NCBI RefSeq assembly: GCF_036013915.1
Contig: NZ_CP107899.1
Span: forward strand, 7,282,001-7,346,000
DNA from: Streptomyces sp. NBC_00464
GTDB lineage: Bacteria > Actinomycetota > Actinomycetes > Streptomycetales > Streptomycetaceae
Length of the DNA: 64,000 nucleotides
Direction: 5' to 3'
Positions within the stretch are counted from its first letter, which is position 1. Each line of letters begins with the position of its first letter. Below, in pieces: positions 19,201-27,902 of this stretch. The notes beneath the pieces were generated by a model that was not told the origin of the DNA, ran no database searches, and saw nothing but the letters and a program-made list of their open reading frames with translations. The position numbers were made by a program, and so were the translations under genes.

Positions 19201-20794
19201 GTTCACCGGTGGCGAGGCGTTCTGGACGCGGCTCGGGGTGCGTCGGCCGACCGTCGACGACGCTGTGAAGGTGATCAGGGAGTTGGCGCAGCAGGACAGG
19301 AGGGAGCGACGGAACGTTCCGGAGGGAACCACTCAATCGGTAGTCCTGGAGACCCTGAAGATGCTCCGTCGCCCCTCTGCCGTCCGGTCGGAGGAGCTGA
19401 CAGCCGGGCGGCTGGGAAGACTTCCCCTGGTCACGAGCAAGGGGTGGCTGAGCAAGCGGCCTGTGTACGCGGTCGAGGACCCCATGGTCGCCGACGGCTT
19501 GGGCCGTGACCACGCCGTGTGGCGGCCGGGAGCAGAGCTGGACCAGTTCCGTCCGCTGGCCGGGGCCCTGCGCCTCACGTGGATCGGGGTGGAGCAACTC
19601 AGTGTGCACAGCTCCATTGTCGCTTCGCATGATCCGGACGCGACGGAACTGGTCCGCGCGGCTGTCATCCATCTGCGCGAGGACCTGCAACGCAACGCCC
19701 CGGAGGTGGCCCGCGGCCTGGACGGCTCCTGGGACAGACTCTCGGCACTCACGGTGAGCGTGGCACCGGACCTGATCTGCCGGGTGGAACTGTCCTGTAC
19801 TCCGGTGGAAGTATCCGTCGACGCCGGTGTCGACTGGGCTTCCAGCACCCTGTACGTCCGTGACCTGTCAGCGGTGAACCGGCCCTCTGCGGGCGGTGCT
19901 TCGATCGCCGCCAAGTTCCCGGGACACCGCAGGGCGGCGGCCCTCGCCTGGACCGCCGCGTGTGACCGGGTGGAGCGGGGCCGCACCGCCGTGGACCTTA
20001 GCCTCGCGGAGGACCAGGTCCGTCGTGAACAGGAAGCCGCCGTCGCCGAACGCGATCGCCGGCTCATGGAGATGCGGGAAGAGGCGGACCGACGCGGCCG
20101 GACGAACGGACGGGAAACGCGTCCGGTTGCGGGAGCCCCGTCGACGATCAGTGGCCGGGCGCCCGCACTACCCGCGATCCCGCACGGCCGGGACCCCTCC
20201 GTCCCGGCCGTGCGGCCCCCCGCTTCGTTCCGCCGACTGGTGGATCCCGCCACCCTCCGTCTCGCCGTGGACCGGGGAAACCTCACGGCACCGCAACCCG
20301 GGGCCGGGCCCGCGACGGGCACCGCCCCGAAGAAGGGCCCGGCCGGCCTGCCCCAGCCCCGGTCCGGATCGGCCGTCCCCCAGCAGCGCACCGCCGCACG
20401 TCCCTATACGGCCGTGGAGCAGGAGAAGGCGGCACTGGACCTCGTACGCCGGGCTCTGGCGCTGGACCAGACCGAGCTGCGTGACCTGAGGGCTCAGCAC
20501 GGTTTGGGGGCGGACGCAGTGGACGAGCTGGCCCGGTTCTACGAACTCAAGACGTACGGCGGTGCCGAGCCGGACACGATTCAGCTCACCCCTGCGGAGT
20601 TCCAGCGGGCTATCGAAAGCAACGATTTCTTCCTTGTGGTCGTCTCCGGTTTGGAGGCCGGAGCTGCACCGGTCACCGTACGGATCATCCTGGAGCCGTT
20701 GAAGCACCTGCCCTACCGTCCGAGCAGCAACGTACTCGTCTCCGGCATCCGGGGCGCGCAGAGCCTTGTCTACCCGTTCGAGAGCACGGAGTAA
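16250..20794 (+). CDS. GHKL (Hsp90/sacsin-type) ATPase with C-terminal DUF3883 domain
   Basis: 1514 residues from the ATG at 16250, overlapping the pPIWI-RE stop by 14 bp; an earlier ATG at 16226 lies deeper inside that gene. Residues near 78-100 carry the N box (SEIVQNSEDLGASEVRVL) and residues near 136-145 the G2 box (TGRFGIGLM) of a GHKL ATPase, as in sacsin-like proteins. A very long helical middle follows, then a basic, Pro-rich linker (about 1285-1385) and a C-terminal DUF3883 domain with the FYELKTYGG motif near 1443, whose ELK resembles a nuclease-fold E-x-K. Proteins of this layout recur in defence islands. Tight coupling to pPIWI-RE suggests it works with that system as an ATP-driven clamp or effector. 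Confidence 0.82.
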   Translation: MGTRDTKAAARAVGFADRIFDQEEMRDANAVPEPEGGEATAAAVEHLGKRFATLPGMVRHAFGRTRDHAGNLSSDPLQGLSEIVQNSEDLGASEVRVLTRERDLLVAHNGAPVRLPDVVALAMPWLSSKADETESTGRFGIGLMTLQSLSPHLEVHSGHYRVRIGDPYVSVAEPLVVPDWFADDAWTVLRIPFAPGALDAESVDGWLAAWTSGALLFLDHVSDVTHLDTQGGVRHRLALSREPGPGFEAEVGGGPAEVGTHLARAATGTRWLVCRTTVPSPSGIDRAHKAAGPTTTLAVALPLGHGGPGRIHVGLPVQEIGPALWTSAQFDPLASRQALDETPWNRALVPWVADLWTAAVLRQFRQDPVNAWSAVPLPDHVRDGRNPAAVMEQRLLDHARRLVSAKLLLQVSGESLLDLESLAVEDEELEGAVTEEEVARLADVPAALPGAMRDPDGRWREVLSDWEENGVGAPARVEVYDTLDLLGDGSRSPRATVRLVARVIEAGWSGLLSSRDWLVDSSGTQYGMRGSVPVLFAATPRGLGVELGLTREIHPDFLADTDDARSVREWLGKQGVLLNDDDPAAVIQRLADFGVARGGAGLVLTDEQLVALRDGFAHVPESRRELWGRKVGLAVRLQGHRYTTDGAREDVEIAPARAYLPSGLDSAEHDESFAFAAGSTSGPAWLRSRYAKVLQGGSIGALRFLRLLGAETAPRPRSHPGQHSRFERGARGLPSAFASGSKARTKALEAVRATYTLNDYDCPDLYAVATDIAKDDDSARRRRRAAALLHVLGRSWSRFSEHAEVGAAFDYHTWHDRGRTAALWLWQLREVAWLDDRNGTPSSPFRLRTRTAGTVAVYGDGDTQFLHPDIQEQARRRTEVLRALDVVGDARTRDLVECLRRLRREEKDGAERNAPAALIVYEALAERATGKGTSGGSGEMPFSEVLRAFTTGEGLVLTNSGWRRPGECLIGEPLFGASRAFAPVFTGGEAFWTRLGVRRPTVDDAVKVIRELAQQDRRERRNVPEGTTQSVVLETLKMLRRPSAVRSEELTAGRLGRLPLVTSKGWLSKRPVYAVEDPMVADGLGRDHAVWRPGAELDQFRPLAGALRLTWIGVEQLSVHSSIVASHDPDATELVRAAVIHLREDLQRNAPEVARGLDGSWDRLSALTVSVAPDLICRVELSCTPVEVSVDAGVDWASSTLYVRDLSAVNRPSAGGASIAAKFPGHRRAAALAWTAACDRVERGRTAVDLSLAEDQVRREQEAAVAERDRRLMEMREEADRRGRTNGRETRPVAGAPSTISGRAPALPAIPHGRDPSVPAVRPPASFRRLVDPATLRLAVDRGNLTAPQPGAGPATGTAPKKGPAGLPQPRSGSAVPQQRTAARPYTAVEQEKAALDLVRRALALDQTELRDLRAQHGLGADAVDELARFYELKTYGGAEPDTIQLTPAEFQRAIESNDFFLVVVSGLEAGAAPVTVRIILEPLKHLPYRPSSNVLVSGIRGAQSLVYPFESTE

Positions 20795-20911
20795 TCCTCG
20801 GCCGTGACTGCCATGAGAATGATGACAGCGACGCGAGAACGTGATTTCGGACCGCCCCTTAACGTGGGCGCCGAAGTACCGCAGGGGTGGCGGAGGAGGG
20901 GACGTACCAGC
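20795..20911 (+). promoter_or_regulatory. Probable promoter/leader of the first Wadjet operon
   Basis: 117 bp between the GHKL gene and the chosen start of jetA. A GGAGGAGGGG purine tract lies about 12 nt before the ATG at 20912. An in-frame GTG at 20804 would make the region coding but adds a low-complexity leader not expected in JetA, so it was taken as non-coding. No clear -35/-10 pair was identified. Confidence 0.35.
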
Positions 20912-22468
20912 ATGCGCAGGGTTCCGCCGGAGATGTTCCGGTTCACCACGGGGGAGACGGCCGACCTGAACGGGGCTGTGCTCGAGGCCTTCGGGGTGGC
21001 CGGCGAGTACCTGGAGACCGAGCTCGGGCTCGACGGCGTACGGGAGCGGCTGCGTGCGGTGGGCTGGGTCTCGGACCTCGAGGACGAGGAACTGCACGAG
21101 ACGCTGAAACGGCTGGTGAAGTGGGAACTCCTTGACGTGGTTCACAACCACGCCCAGAACTACCGCACGGCCGAGGAGTACGAGCGGCGCAACCTGCACT
21201 ACTCGCTGACCCGCCGGGGCGAGGCCGCGCTCGCCGGGGTGCACCACGCCCTGGAGGTACTGGCCTCCACCGGGGCGCTGCAGACCGCGGTGCTGGAGGC
21301 GATCACCGACCGGCTCGACGAGCTGACCGTGCTGTCCGGTGAACCCGCCGCGGCAGACCGGCGGATCTTCAGCACCCTGCGGGAGCTGGAGGGCCATCTG
21401 GAAGGCCTGGTGGAGAACACCAAGGCCTTCAACGGCCAGCTGCAGAGGCTCCTTCGCGCCGAAGGAGTGGATCTGGACGTGTTCCGTGAGGTGAAGGCCG
21501 CCACCGTCGCGTATCTCCAGGAGTTCCTGGTCAATCTCGACCGGCGTGGTGAGACGGTGGCCGCCGCCGTGGCCCGTGTGGAGGAGCGGGGCATCGCGGT
21601 GTTGCGTGAGCGGGCCCTGCGCGGTGCCGAGCTGCCTCCGGCACCGGGAGAAGATCCGGCGGCCGGCTGGCTGGAGAGCCGGCGGGCGCGCTGGGCGGGC
21701 CTGCGGGCCTGGTTCCTGCCGGACGACGGGGCGCGCCCCCGGATCGAGCAGCTGCACGACATCGCCCGGCGTGCCATCGTCTCCCTTCTCCAAGTCCTGG
21801 AGCGGATCAACGAGTCCCGGCGCCGCTCCTCCAGTGCCGTACAGGACTTCCGGGAGCTGTCACGCTGGTTCGCGGCAGCTCCGGAGGAGGACGATCTGCA
21901 CCGGCTGTGGTCGGCCGCCTTCGGCCTCGGCCCCGCGCGCCACGCCCATCTCGCCCACCCGGACCCGGAGCTGATCCCCTCGTCCCATTCCTGGTCCGAG
22001 GCACCGCCGGTGGAGGTGTCGGCGCTGCTGCGGACCAGCGGACGGACCGAACGCTTCACCCGTACGGCCAAGGTGCGGGACGTCACGGCGGTCAGGGCGG
22101 AACGCGCCGAGCGGGCCAGGGCGGAACGGGCGGAGCTGGCGCGCGCCTGGCAGGCGCTGGAGACGGACGGCCCCGTACGGCTCTCCTCCTTCAGCGCCCT
22201 CGACCCCGCGGCCTTCGACCGTCTCCTCGACCTGCTGGGCCGGGCGCTGGCCGCCCGGCCGGACGCGGACGGCCGGCGACGGGCCACGACCGGGGACGGC
22301 CGGGTGGAGGTGGCGCTGTCGCCGCCTCCCGACGGGCGCACCGCAGTACTGCGTACCGCGCAGGGGACGATGGCAGGTCCGGACTACGTCATCCACGTCA
22401 CGGCCGCGGGCGGGGCGAAAGCCTGCCCGGCAGCCCGTGCGGCCACGGGACAGGAGGCCGCAGGATGA
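20912..22468 (+). CDS. jetA: Wadjet subunit JetA (DUF2397/TIGR02677), system 1
   Basis: 518 residues. The N-terminus MRRVPPEMFRFTTGETADLNGAVLEAF is the usual opening winged-helix region of DUF2397 proteins (kleisin-like subunit, MukF-related). The body is strongly helical with long heptad stretches (WFLPDDGARPRIEQLHDIARRAIVSLLQ) and ends in a basic/acidic helix and a small beta-rich domain. JetA bridges the SMC heads in the JetABC loop-extrusion complex that recognises circular plasmid DNA. It overlaps jetB by 4 bp (ATGA). Start chosen at 20912 because of the purine-rich ribosome-binding site and the fit to the family N-terminus. The order A-B-C-D is complete here. Confidence 0.88.
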   Translation: MRRVPPEMFRFTTGETADLNGAVLEAFGVAGEYLETELGLDGVRERLRAVGWVSDLEDEELHETLKRLVKWELLDVVHNHAQNYRTAEEYERRNLHYSLTRRGEAALAGVHHALEVLASTGALQTAVLEAITDRLDELTVLSGEPAAADRRIFSTLRELEGHLEGLVENTKAFNGQLQRLLRAEGVDLDVFREVKAATVAYLQEFLVNLDRRGETVAAAVARVEERGIAVLRERALRGAELPPAPGEDPAAGWLESRRARWAGLRAWFLPDDGARPRIEQLHDIARRAIVSLLQVLERINESRRRSSSAVQDFRELSRWFAAAPEEDDLHRLWSAAFGLGPARHAHLAHPDPELIPSSHSWSEAPPVEVSALLRTSGRTERFTRTAKVRDVTAVRAERAERARAERAELARAWQALETDGPVRLSSFSALDPAAFDRLLDLLGRALAARPDADGRRRATTGDGRVEVALSPPPDGRTAVLRTAQGTMAGPDYVIHVTAAGGAKACPAARAATGQEAAG

Positions 22469-23775
22469 GCACCCTCGCCAACCAACTGGCCTCCGCCGAA
22501 AGAGAAGAGGTCGCCCGCGCCATCCGCCTCCTTCTGGCCCGCCCGCTGCTCACCGAGGCAGCCGACCCGACCGGATTCGACCTGGTGCGCCGCCGCCGTG
22601 ACCCGCTGGCCCGGTGGTTCGACTACACCTGCGGCTGGAATCTGATCGTGGAACCCCGCCGGGGCTACGCCCGTCTCGCCAAGGTCCGCGCCGACCCCGA
22701 CGGCTCCCGTCCCGCCCGCCGGGCACGATCCGGCCGGGCCCCGTTCGATCGCCGCCGGTACGTCTTGCTGTGTGTGACCGCCGCCGAGCTGCTGTCGATG
22801 CCGATGACGACCATCGGCATGCTCGCCGACCGCGTCGTCCAGGCCACGGCGGCCGACCGCGCGCTGGCGGGGTTCGACCCGGTCCACCGGCCGGAGCGCA
22901 TGGCGTTCGTCGACGTCCTGAAGTTGCTGGAGTCGTACGACGTGCTGCGTGCCGTGGACGGCACGACCGAGACGTACGTCGACTCCGCGGAGGCGAAGGT
23001 CCTCTACCGCGTGGACAACACGCTGCTGATGCGGCTGCCCGCCGCTCCGGTCGGTGCCTCCCGGCTCGCCGTGCCCTCGGAGGAGGTGCCCGCGCGGTTC
23101 GAGGACCTCCTCGCCGGCCTGGTCAGGGAGCGCCGCTACGGCGGCGCTCCCGCCGACGGGACGGCCGACGACGCGCATGCCGAGACCGCCGCGACCACGG
23201 ACGCCCAGCGCAATCTGCGGCTGCGCCACTCGGTGCTGCGCCGCGTCTTCGATGACCCCGTGCTCTACCGGGCCGACCTCGCCGACGACGAACTTGCGTA
23301 CGCCACCTCCCTGACCGGGCGCCAGATTCTGCGCCGCTCGGTCGAACAGGCCGGTTTCCTCTTGGAGGAACGGGCGGAGGGCTTCCTGCTTGTCGACCCG
23401 GACGCCATCGCCAGCGACGTCCGCTTCCCTGACGACACCTCCACCGCCCGAGTCGCCGCGCTGCTCCTCCTTGCACCACTCTGCGCCACGCCCGCGGGCC
23501 TGCTGCCCGAGCAGCTGGCCGAGGCCGGAGCGGAGCTGCTGCGCCGCTTCCCGGGCTGGGCCAAGGCGTACCAGTCGGAGGAAGGCCCGGCCCGCCTTGC
23601 CGACGACGCCGTACGAATCCTGCTCGACGTCGGCCTGGCAGGCAGGGCCCGAGACCGCGTCGTCGCGCGACCGGCCGCGTACCGCTACCGCCTGACGGAG
23701 ACCACCGGCCCGGCCCCGAAGAACCATCCGGCAGGCACGACCGCCGTCGGCGACGGAGAAGGAGACATGCAGTGA
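22465..23775 (+). CDS. jetB: Wadjet subunit JetB (DUF2398/TIGR02678), system 1
   Basis: 436 residues. Family features: REEVARAIRLLLARPLL near the N-terminus, RRDPLARWFDYTCGWNLIVEPRRGYARLAK near residues 36-66, and RRYVLLCVTAAELL near 93. DUF2398 proteins are the MukE-like winged-helix partners of the kleisin in Wadjet/MukBEF-type condensins. The start ATG overlaps the jetA stop and the end overlaps the jetC GTG (GTGA), giving tight translational coupling. A short Ala/Asp/Thr-rich insert lies near 225-245. Compared with the second JetB of this window (53581-54906) the two are clearly homologous in layout but differ widely in sequence. Confidence 0.87.
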   Translation: MSTLANQLASAEREEVARAIRLLLARPLLTEAADPTGFDLVRRRRDPLARWFDYTCGWNLIVEPRRGYARLAKVRADPDGSRPARRARSGRAPFDRRRYVLLCVTAAELLSMPMTTIGMLADRVVQATAADRALAGFDPVHRPERMAFVDVLKLLESYDVLRAVDGTTETYVDSAEAKVLYRVDNTLLMRLPAAPVGASRLAVPSEEVPARFEDLLAGLVRERRYGGAPADGTADDAHAETAATTDAQRNLRLRHSVLRRVFDDPVLYRADLADDELAYATSLTGRQILRRSVEQAGFLLEERAEGFLLVDPDAIASDVRFPDDTSTARVAALLLLAPLCATPAGLLPEQLAEAGAELLRRFPGWAKAYQSEEGPARLADDAVRILLDVGLAGRARDRVVARPAAYRYRLTETTGPAPKNHPAGTTAVGDGEGDMQ

Positions 23776-26700
23776 GCGTGACGGAGCTTCCCCTCCAGCG
23801 ACGGCCCGAGGAGACCATCGAGCCGTCACCCGTTCACGAGACGGACGCCGCCCGCGGACGCTGGCAGCCCCACCGCGCGGGCATCCTCAATGTCTGGCGC
23901 TACTACGACGAGACCTTCACCTTCCACCAGGGGCGCCTGCTGCTGCGCGGTCAGAACGGCACCGGCAAGTCCAAGGCCCTGGAACTGCTCCTTCCCTTCC
24001 TCTTCGACGCCAGCCTCCGCCCCAACCGCCTCTCCACGTTCGGCGGTTCGGAGCGCACGATGCACTGGAACCTGCTCGGCCAGGGAGCGTCAGGCAAGAC
24101 CCGCGTGGGGTACGTGTGGATGGAGTTCCGCCGCGTCGGAGACGACGGCACCGAGTACTGGTTCGGCTGCGGAGCCCGCCTGCACGCGAGCGTGCACACC
24201 ACCACGGCGCACGCCGACTACTTCACCACCACCGCCCGGATCGCCCACCCCTACGGCGTCCAGCTTGTTAACGACACCGGTCAGCCCCTGACCAAGGCGG
24301 CCCTCGCCGAAGCCCTGCGCGACCGCGGCGAGGTGCACCCGTCGGCGACCGACTACCGCACCACTGTGCGGCGCGAACTCTTCGCCGGCATGGGGGAGCA
24401 GCGGTACGAGTCCCTTCTCTCCGCCCTGCTCCAGCTCCGGCAGCCCAAGCTGTCCGAACGGCTCGACCCCTCCCTGCTGTCCACCCTGCTGTCCCGCGCC
24501 CTGCCCCCGCTCGGCGAAGGAGAGATCACCGAGCTCGCCGAGGGCTTCGAGCGCCTGGACCGGCAGCGGGAGCACCTCGACCGGCTCGACACCGAGGTGA
24601 CGGCGGCCGAGAACGTCGCCTCCAGGCAGCGCGACTACGCCCGCCGGGTCCTTCGGGCCGGCGCGGCCGCGCTGATCTCCGCGACCACCGAGATGGATGA
24701 CCTCACCCGGGACGCCCGCGTCAGCGCCGAGGAGTACGAGAAGGCGCGCGAGGAGCGCGCCTCGACCCTGGCCCTGCGCGAGGAACTGGAACGGCGAGCA
24801 CACACCCTGGACGAGAGGGTCGAAGGGCTCCGGGAGAGCGACGCCTACCAGAAGGGGGAGGAGCTCGACCGGCTCCGCCGCGAAACCGAGGAACAGGTCG
24901 CGGCCGCTGGGGAGCTGCGGACCGTCGCCCGGTCCGCCGAGGCCGACGCGGAGGAGGACCGGAAGCACGCCGACGAGGTCGCGGGACACGCCCGCACACG
25001 CGACGAGCACGCCCGGGAGACCGCCGACGAGGCACACCGATCGGCCCGGGCCGCAGGCATGGAGTCCATTCACCACGAGGTGAAGACGATCCTCGACGCG
25101 GAACGGGAGGCGAAGCCCCTCGACGACGGGACGGCGAACGCCCCGACCAGGAAGGGGAGCGAGCGGTCCGACGCTCCCGGCGCCGCCCGCCGACTACTCC
25201 GGGGCGCGGTCACCGCCCGCCGGGAGCAGGTCGCCGACGTCACCGACGCGATCGACGCGCACGACCGGGCGGTACGCGACCGGGGCACCGCCGAGGGCCT
25301 GCTAGACGAGGCCCGTACCCGGCTCGCGGACGCGATCACCCACCGCGACGCGACTGCCGGCGCCTGGGACGAAAGCCTCGCCGCCCAGGCGGAACTGCTG
25401 CTCGCCTGGGCCCGGGACTGCACGGAGCTGCGCATCCCCGACCTAGATGAACTGGCCGCCAGGGCGGCGGTTGAGGCAGGCGTGCGCGAGCTGGTCGAAA
25501 CGGTCGCCCGACCGCTGGATCAGGAGATCACCACGGAGCGGGCCGGAGCCCGCACCGCACAACAGGGCTTGGAGCAGGAACGGGACCTGCTCGACGCACG
25601 CAGGCGCAAGCTCAGCGGCGAGACCGATCTCCCACCCGCCGCTCCGCCGACCCGCACCACCGTCCGTACGGCCGCGGCGGGTGCGCCGCTGTGGCGGCTG
25701 GTCGCCTTCCACGAGGACGTCCCGCTTCCCGTACAGGCCGCGGTGGAAGCGGCACTGCAGGCGTCGGGCCTCCTGGACGCCTGGGTCAGCGCATCCGAAG
25801 GGCTCACCCTCCCCGGGCACGACACACGCGCCGAGGCCGGCCTCGCCACGACCGCCCCCGGCCCCAGCCTGCTGGACGTGCTGAGGCCCGAGGAGGACAT
25901 CCCCGTACCGGCCGACACGGTGACCCGCATCCTCGCTGGCATCGCGTACGGAACCACCCTGACCGGCGGGCACCCCGCGGCCGTCTCCTCCGACGGCTCC
26001 TGGCGCCTCGCGCCGGCCACCGGCACCTGGAACAAGCCGGAGCCCGCCCACATCGGCGCTCTCGCCCGGCAACGGGCCAAGCAGCGTGAGATCGCCGAAC
26101 TGACCGAGCTGATCGCAGAGAAGGACGTCTCCCTGACCACCCTCGTCGACCGGCTGCGGGAACTCGACGCCCGTGCCGCCCGGCTTGCAGACGACCGCAC
26201 CGCCCGGCCCGACCACCGCGAACTCGACGCCCGCCGACGGGACTGGGACCGGGCCGAGGAGAAGGTGGCCGCCCGGGACGACGCCGTGCGCGACGCGACC
26301 GAGCATCTGGCCGCCCGCGAGGGTGACGTGGCCGGCGCGCTGCGGACGCTGAGCCGCCGTGCCGCCGGCCACGGACTGCCCACCGACCGCGACCGGCTGC
26401 GGGAGCTCGCCCGCAGCGTCGAGCGGTTCCGCGACCTCGCCGACACCTGGACGGATGCCCGTATCGACGCGACCGCAGCCGCCGAAAGGGCCAGAGAGAC
26501 GGCCGCACAGGCGGACCGGTCACACCGTCTCGCCGAGAAGCAGGCCGCCGACGCGGCCGCCGCTGAGGCGAAGGCGGCCGGCATGACGGCACGCCTGAAG
26601 GCGGTGGAGGAGACGGTCGGCGCGGACTACCGGCAGATCGTCGCGCGCGTCGCGGAGACCCGCGCCGAACGCGACCGCTGCCGCAAGGAGGCCCGCCGGT

Positions 26701-27902
26701 CGGCCGAGCTCCTCATGGGCCTGGAAGGCCGCATCGGAGAGCTGAGGGCCACCAGCGGCCAGGATGCCGAACGGCGGGAGAAGGCCGTCGAGGCCCGCGA
26801 CTGCGCGGCGCAGCGGTTCCGGCACCTGTGCCTGGTCGGTCTGGCCGAGGACGCGGGCGTCACATCCGAACCCGACGTAGGCGACGGCACCAAGGTCACG
26901 CTTGAGGCCGCCCGCGCCATGGCGGCGCGGTGGCCCCGGATCCCGCATGCCCCGCGCCACCTCGGCGACGCAGCCACTCGCCTTTCCGAGGTCGTCCACG
27001 AGGCCCGTCGGCACTTGGGCGTCCGTGCCGACCTGGAGCTGGAGCCCGACGACAACGTCCAGCTCTTTACCGCCACCCTGGAGGGCGTTCGCGTCGGGGC
27101 GGCCGGCCTGCTCACCACACTCACCCAGGAGCGCGACCGCAGCCGCGACGACATCAGCACCGCCGAACGGCGCCTCTTCGACCAGATCCTCACCGGTGAC
27201 ATCCGCCGCCACCTCGCCGCCCGCATCCGCCGTGCCGGCGAACTCGTCGCGCACATGAATGGCCACCTGGAGCGGGTCCGTACCGCCTCCAACGTGGCCG
27301 TCCAGCTCGTCTGGGACGTCCGTCCGGACCTGCCTGACAGCACCCGGACCGCCCGCCAGCTGCTCCTGAAGGACCCCGGCCGGGTCACCGAGTCCGACCG
27401 GGAGGCCCTGCACGCCTTCTTCCGCGCCCGCATTGAGGAGGCCAAGGGCAGTGACACGGCCGCGAGCTGGGAGGAGCACCTCGGAGAGGTGCTCGACTAC
27501 ACCGCCTGGCACACCTTCACCGTCCGCCTCGACCGGGCGGACGGCAACGGCTGGCAGCCCTTGACCAAGCGGCTGCACGGCGCGCTCTCCGGCGGGGAGA
27601 AGGCCATCGCACTGCACCTGCCCCTGTTCGCCGCCGTCGCCGCCCACTACGAGGACCTGCCCCTGGCCCCCCGCCCGATCCTCCTCGACGAGGTCTTCGT
27701 CGGCGTCGACACCGTCAACCGCGGACAGGTCTTCGCCCTGCTGTCCGCACTCGACCTGGACCTCATGATCACCTCCGACCACGAGTGGGGGAACTACCGG
27801 GAGCTGCCCGGCATCGCCGTCCACCAACTCCTGACGGACGAAGACGACGCCGTCACCAGCGCGCGCTTCGTCTGGAACGGCACCGGAATGGAGGAAGGAT
27901 GA
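23772..27902 (+). CDS. jetC: Wadjet SMC ATPase JetC (TIGR02680), system 1
   Basis: 1376 residues starting with GTG. The N-terminal head has RLLLRGQNGTGKSKALELL (Walker A near 60-67). Long coiled-coil arms rich in Glu, Arg and Ala flank a hinge-like middle with LWRLVAFHEDVPLPVQAAVEAALQ near 638-660. The C-terminal head shows the ABC signature LSGGEKAIALHLPLF near 1271, Walker B RPILLDEVFVGVD near 1300 and a final switch region (LDLDLMITSDHEWGNY). JetC dimers extrude DNA loops and, with JetD, sense and cut small circular DNA. Length and motifs are complete with no frameshift. It overlaps jetD by ATGA. Confidence 0.92.
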   Translation: MSVTELPLQRRPEETIEPSPVHETDAARGRWQPHRAGILNVWRYYDETFTFHQGRLLLRGQNGTGKSKALELLLPFLFDASLRPNRLSTFGGSERTMHWNLLGQGASGKTRVGYVWMEFRRVGDDGTEYWFGCGARLHASVHTTTAHADYFTTTARIAHPYGVQLVNDTGQPLTKAALAEALRDRGEVHPSATDYRTTVRRELFAGMGEQRYESLLSALLQLRQPKLSERLDPSLLSTLLSRALPPLGEGEITELAEGFERLDRQREHLDRLDTEVTAAENVASRQRDYARRVLRAGAAALISATTEMDDLTRDARVSAEEYEKAREERASTLALREELERRAHTLDERVEGLRESDAYQKGEELDRLRRETEEQVAAAGELRTVARSAEADAEEDRKHADEVAGHARTRDEHARETADEAHRSARAAGMESIHHEVKTILDAEREAKPLDDGTANAPTRKGSERSDAPGAARRLLRGAVTARREQVADVTDAIDAHDRAVRDRGTAEGLLDEARTRLADAITHRDATAGAWDESLAAQAELLLAWARDCTELRIPDLDELAARAAVEAGVRELVETVARPLDQEITTERAGARTAQQGLEQERDLLDARRRKLSGETDLPPAAPPTRTTVRTAAAGAPLWRLVAFHEDVPLPVQAAVEAALQASGLLDAWVSASEGLTLPGHDTRAEAGLATTAPGPSLLDVLRPEEDIPVPADTVTRILAGIAYGTTLTGGHPAAVSSDGSWRLAPATGTWNKPEPAHIGALARQRAKQREIAELTELIAEKDVSLTTLVDRLRELDARAARLADDRTARPDHRELDARRRDWDRAEEKVAARDDAVRDATEHLAAREGDVAGALRTLSRRAAGHGLPTDRDRLRELARSVERFRDLADTWTDARIDATAAAERARETAAQADRSHRLAEKQAADAAAAEAKAAGMTARLKAVEETVGADYRQIVARVAETRAERDRCRKEARRSAELLMGLEGRIGELRATSGQDAERREKAVEARDCAAQRFRHLCLVGLAEDAGVTSEPDVGDGTKVTLEAARAMAARWPRIPHAPRHLGDAATRLSEVVHEARRHLGVRADLELEPDDNVQLFTATLEGVRVGAAGLLTTLTQERDRSRDDISTAERRLFDQILTGDIRRHLAARIRRAGELVAHMNGHLERVRTASNVAVQLVWDVRPDLPDSTRTARQLLLKDPGRVTESDREALHAFFRARIEEAKGSDTAASWEEHLGEVLDYTAWHTFTVRLDRADGNGWQPLTKRLHGALSGGEKAIALHLPLFAAVAAHYEDLPLAPRPILLDEVFVGVDTVNRGQVFALLSALDLDLMITSDHEWGNYRELPGIAVHQLLTDEDDAVTSARFVWNGTGMEEG

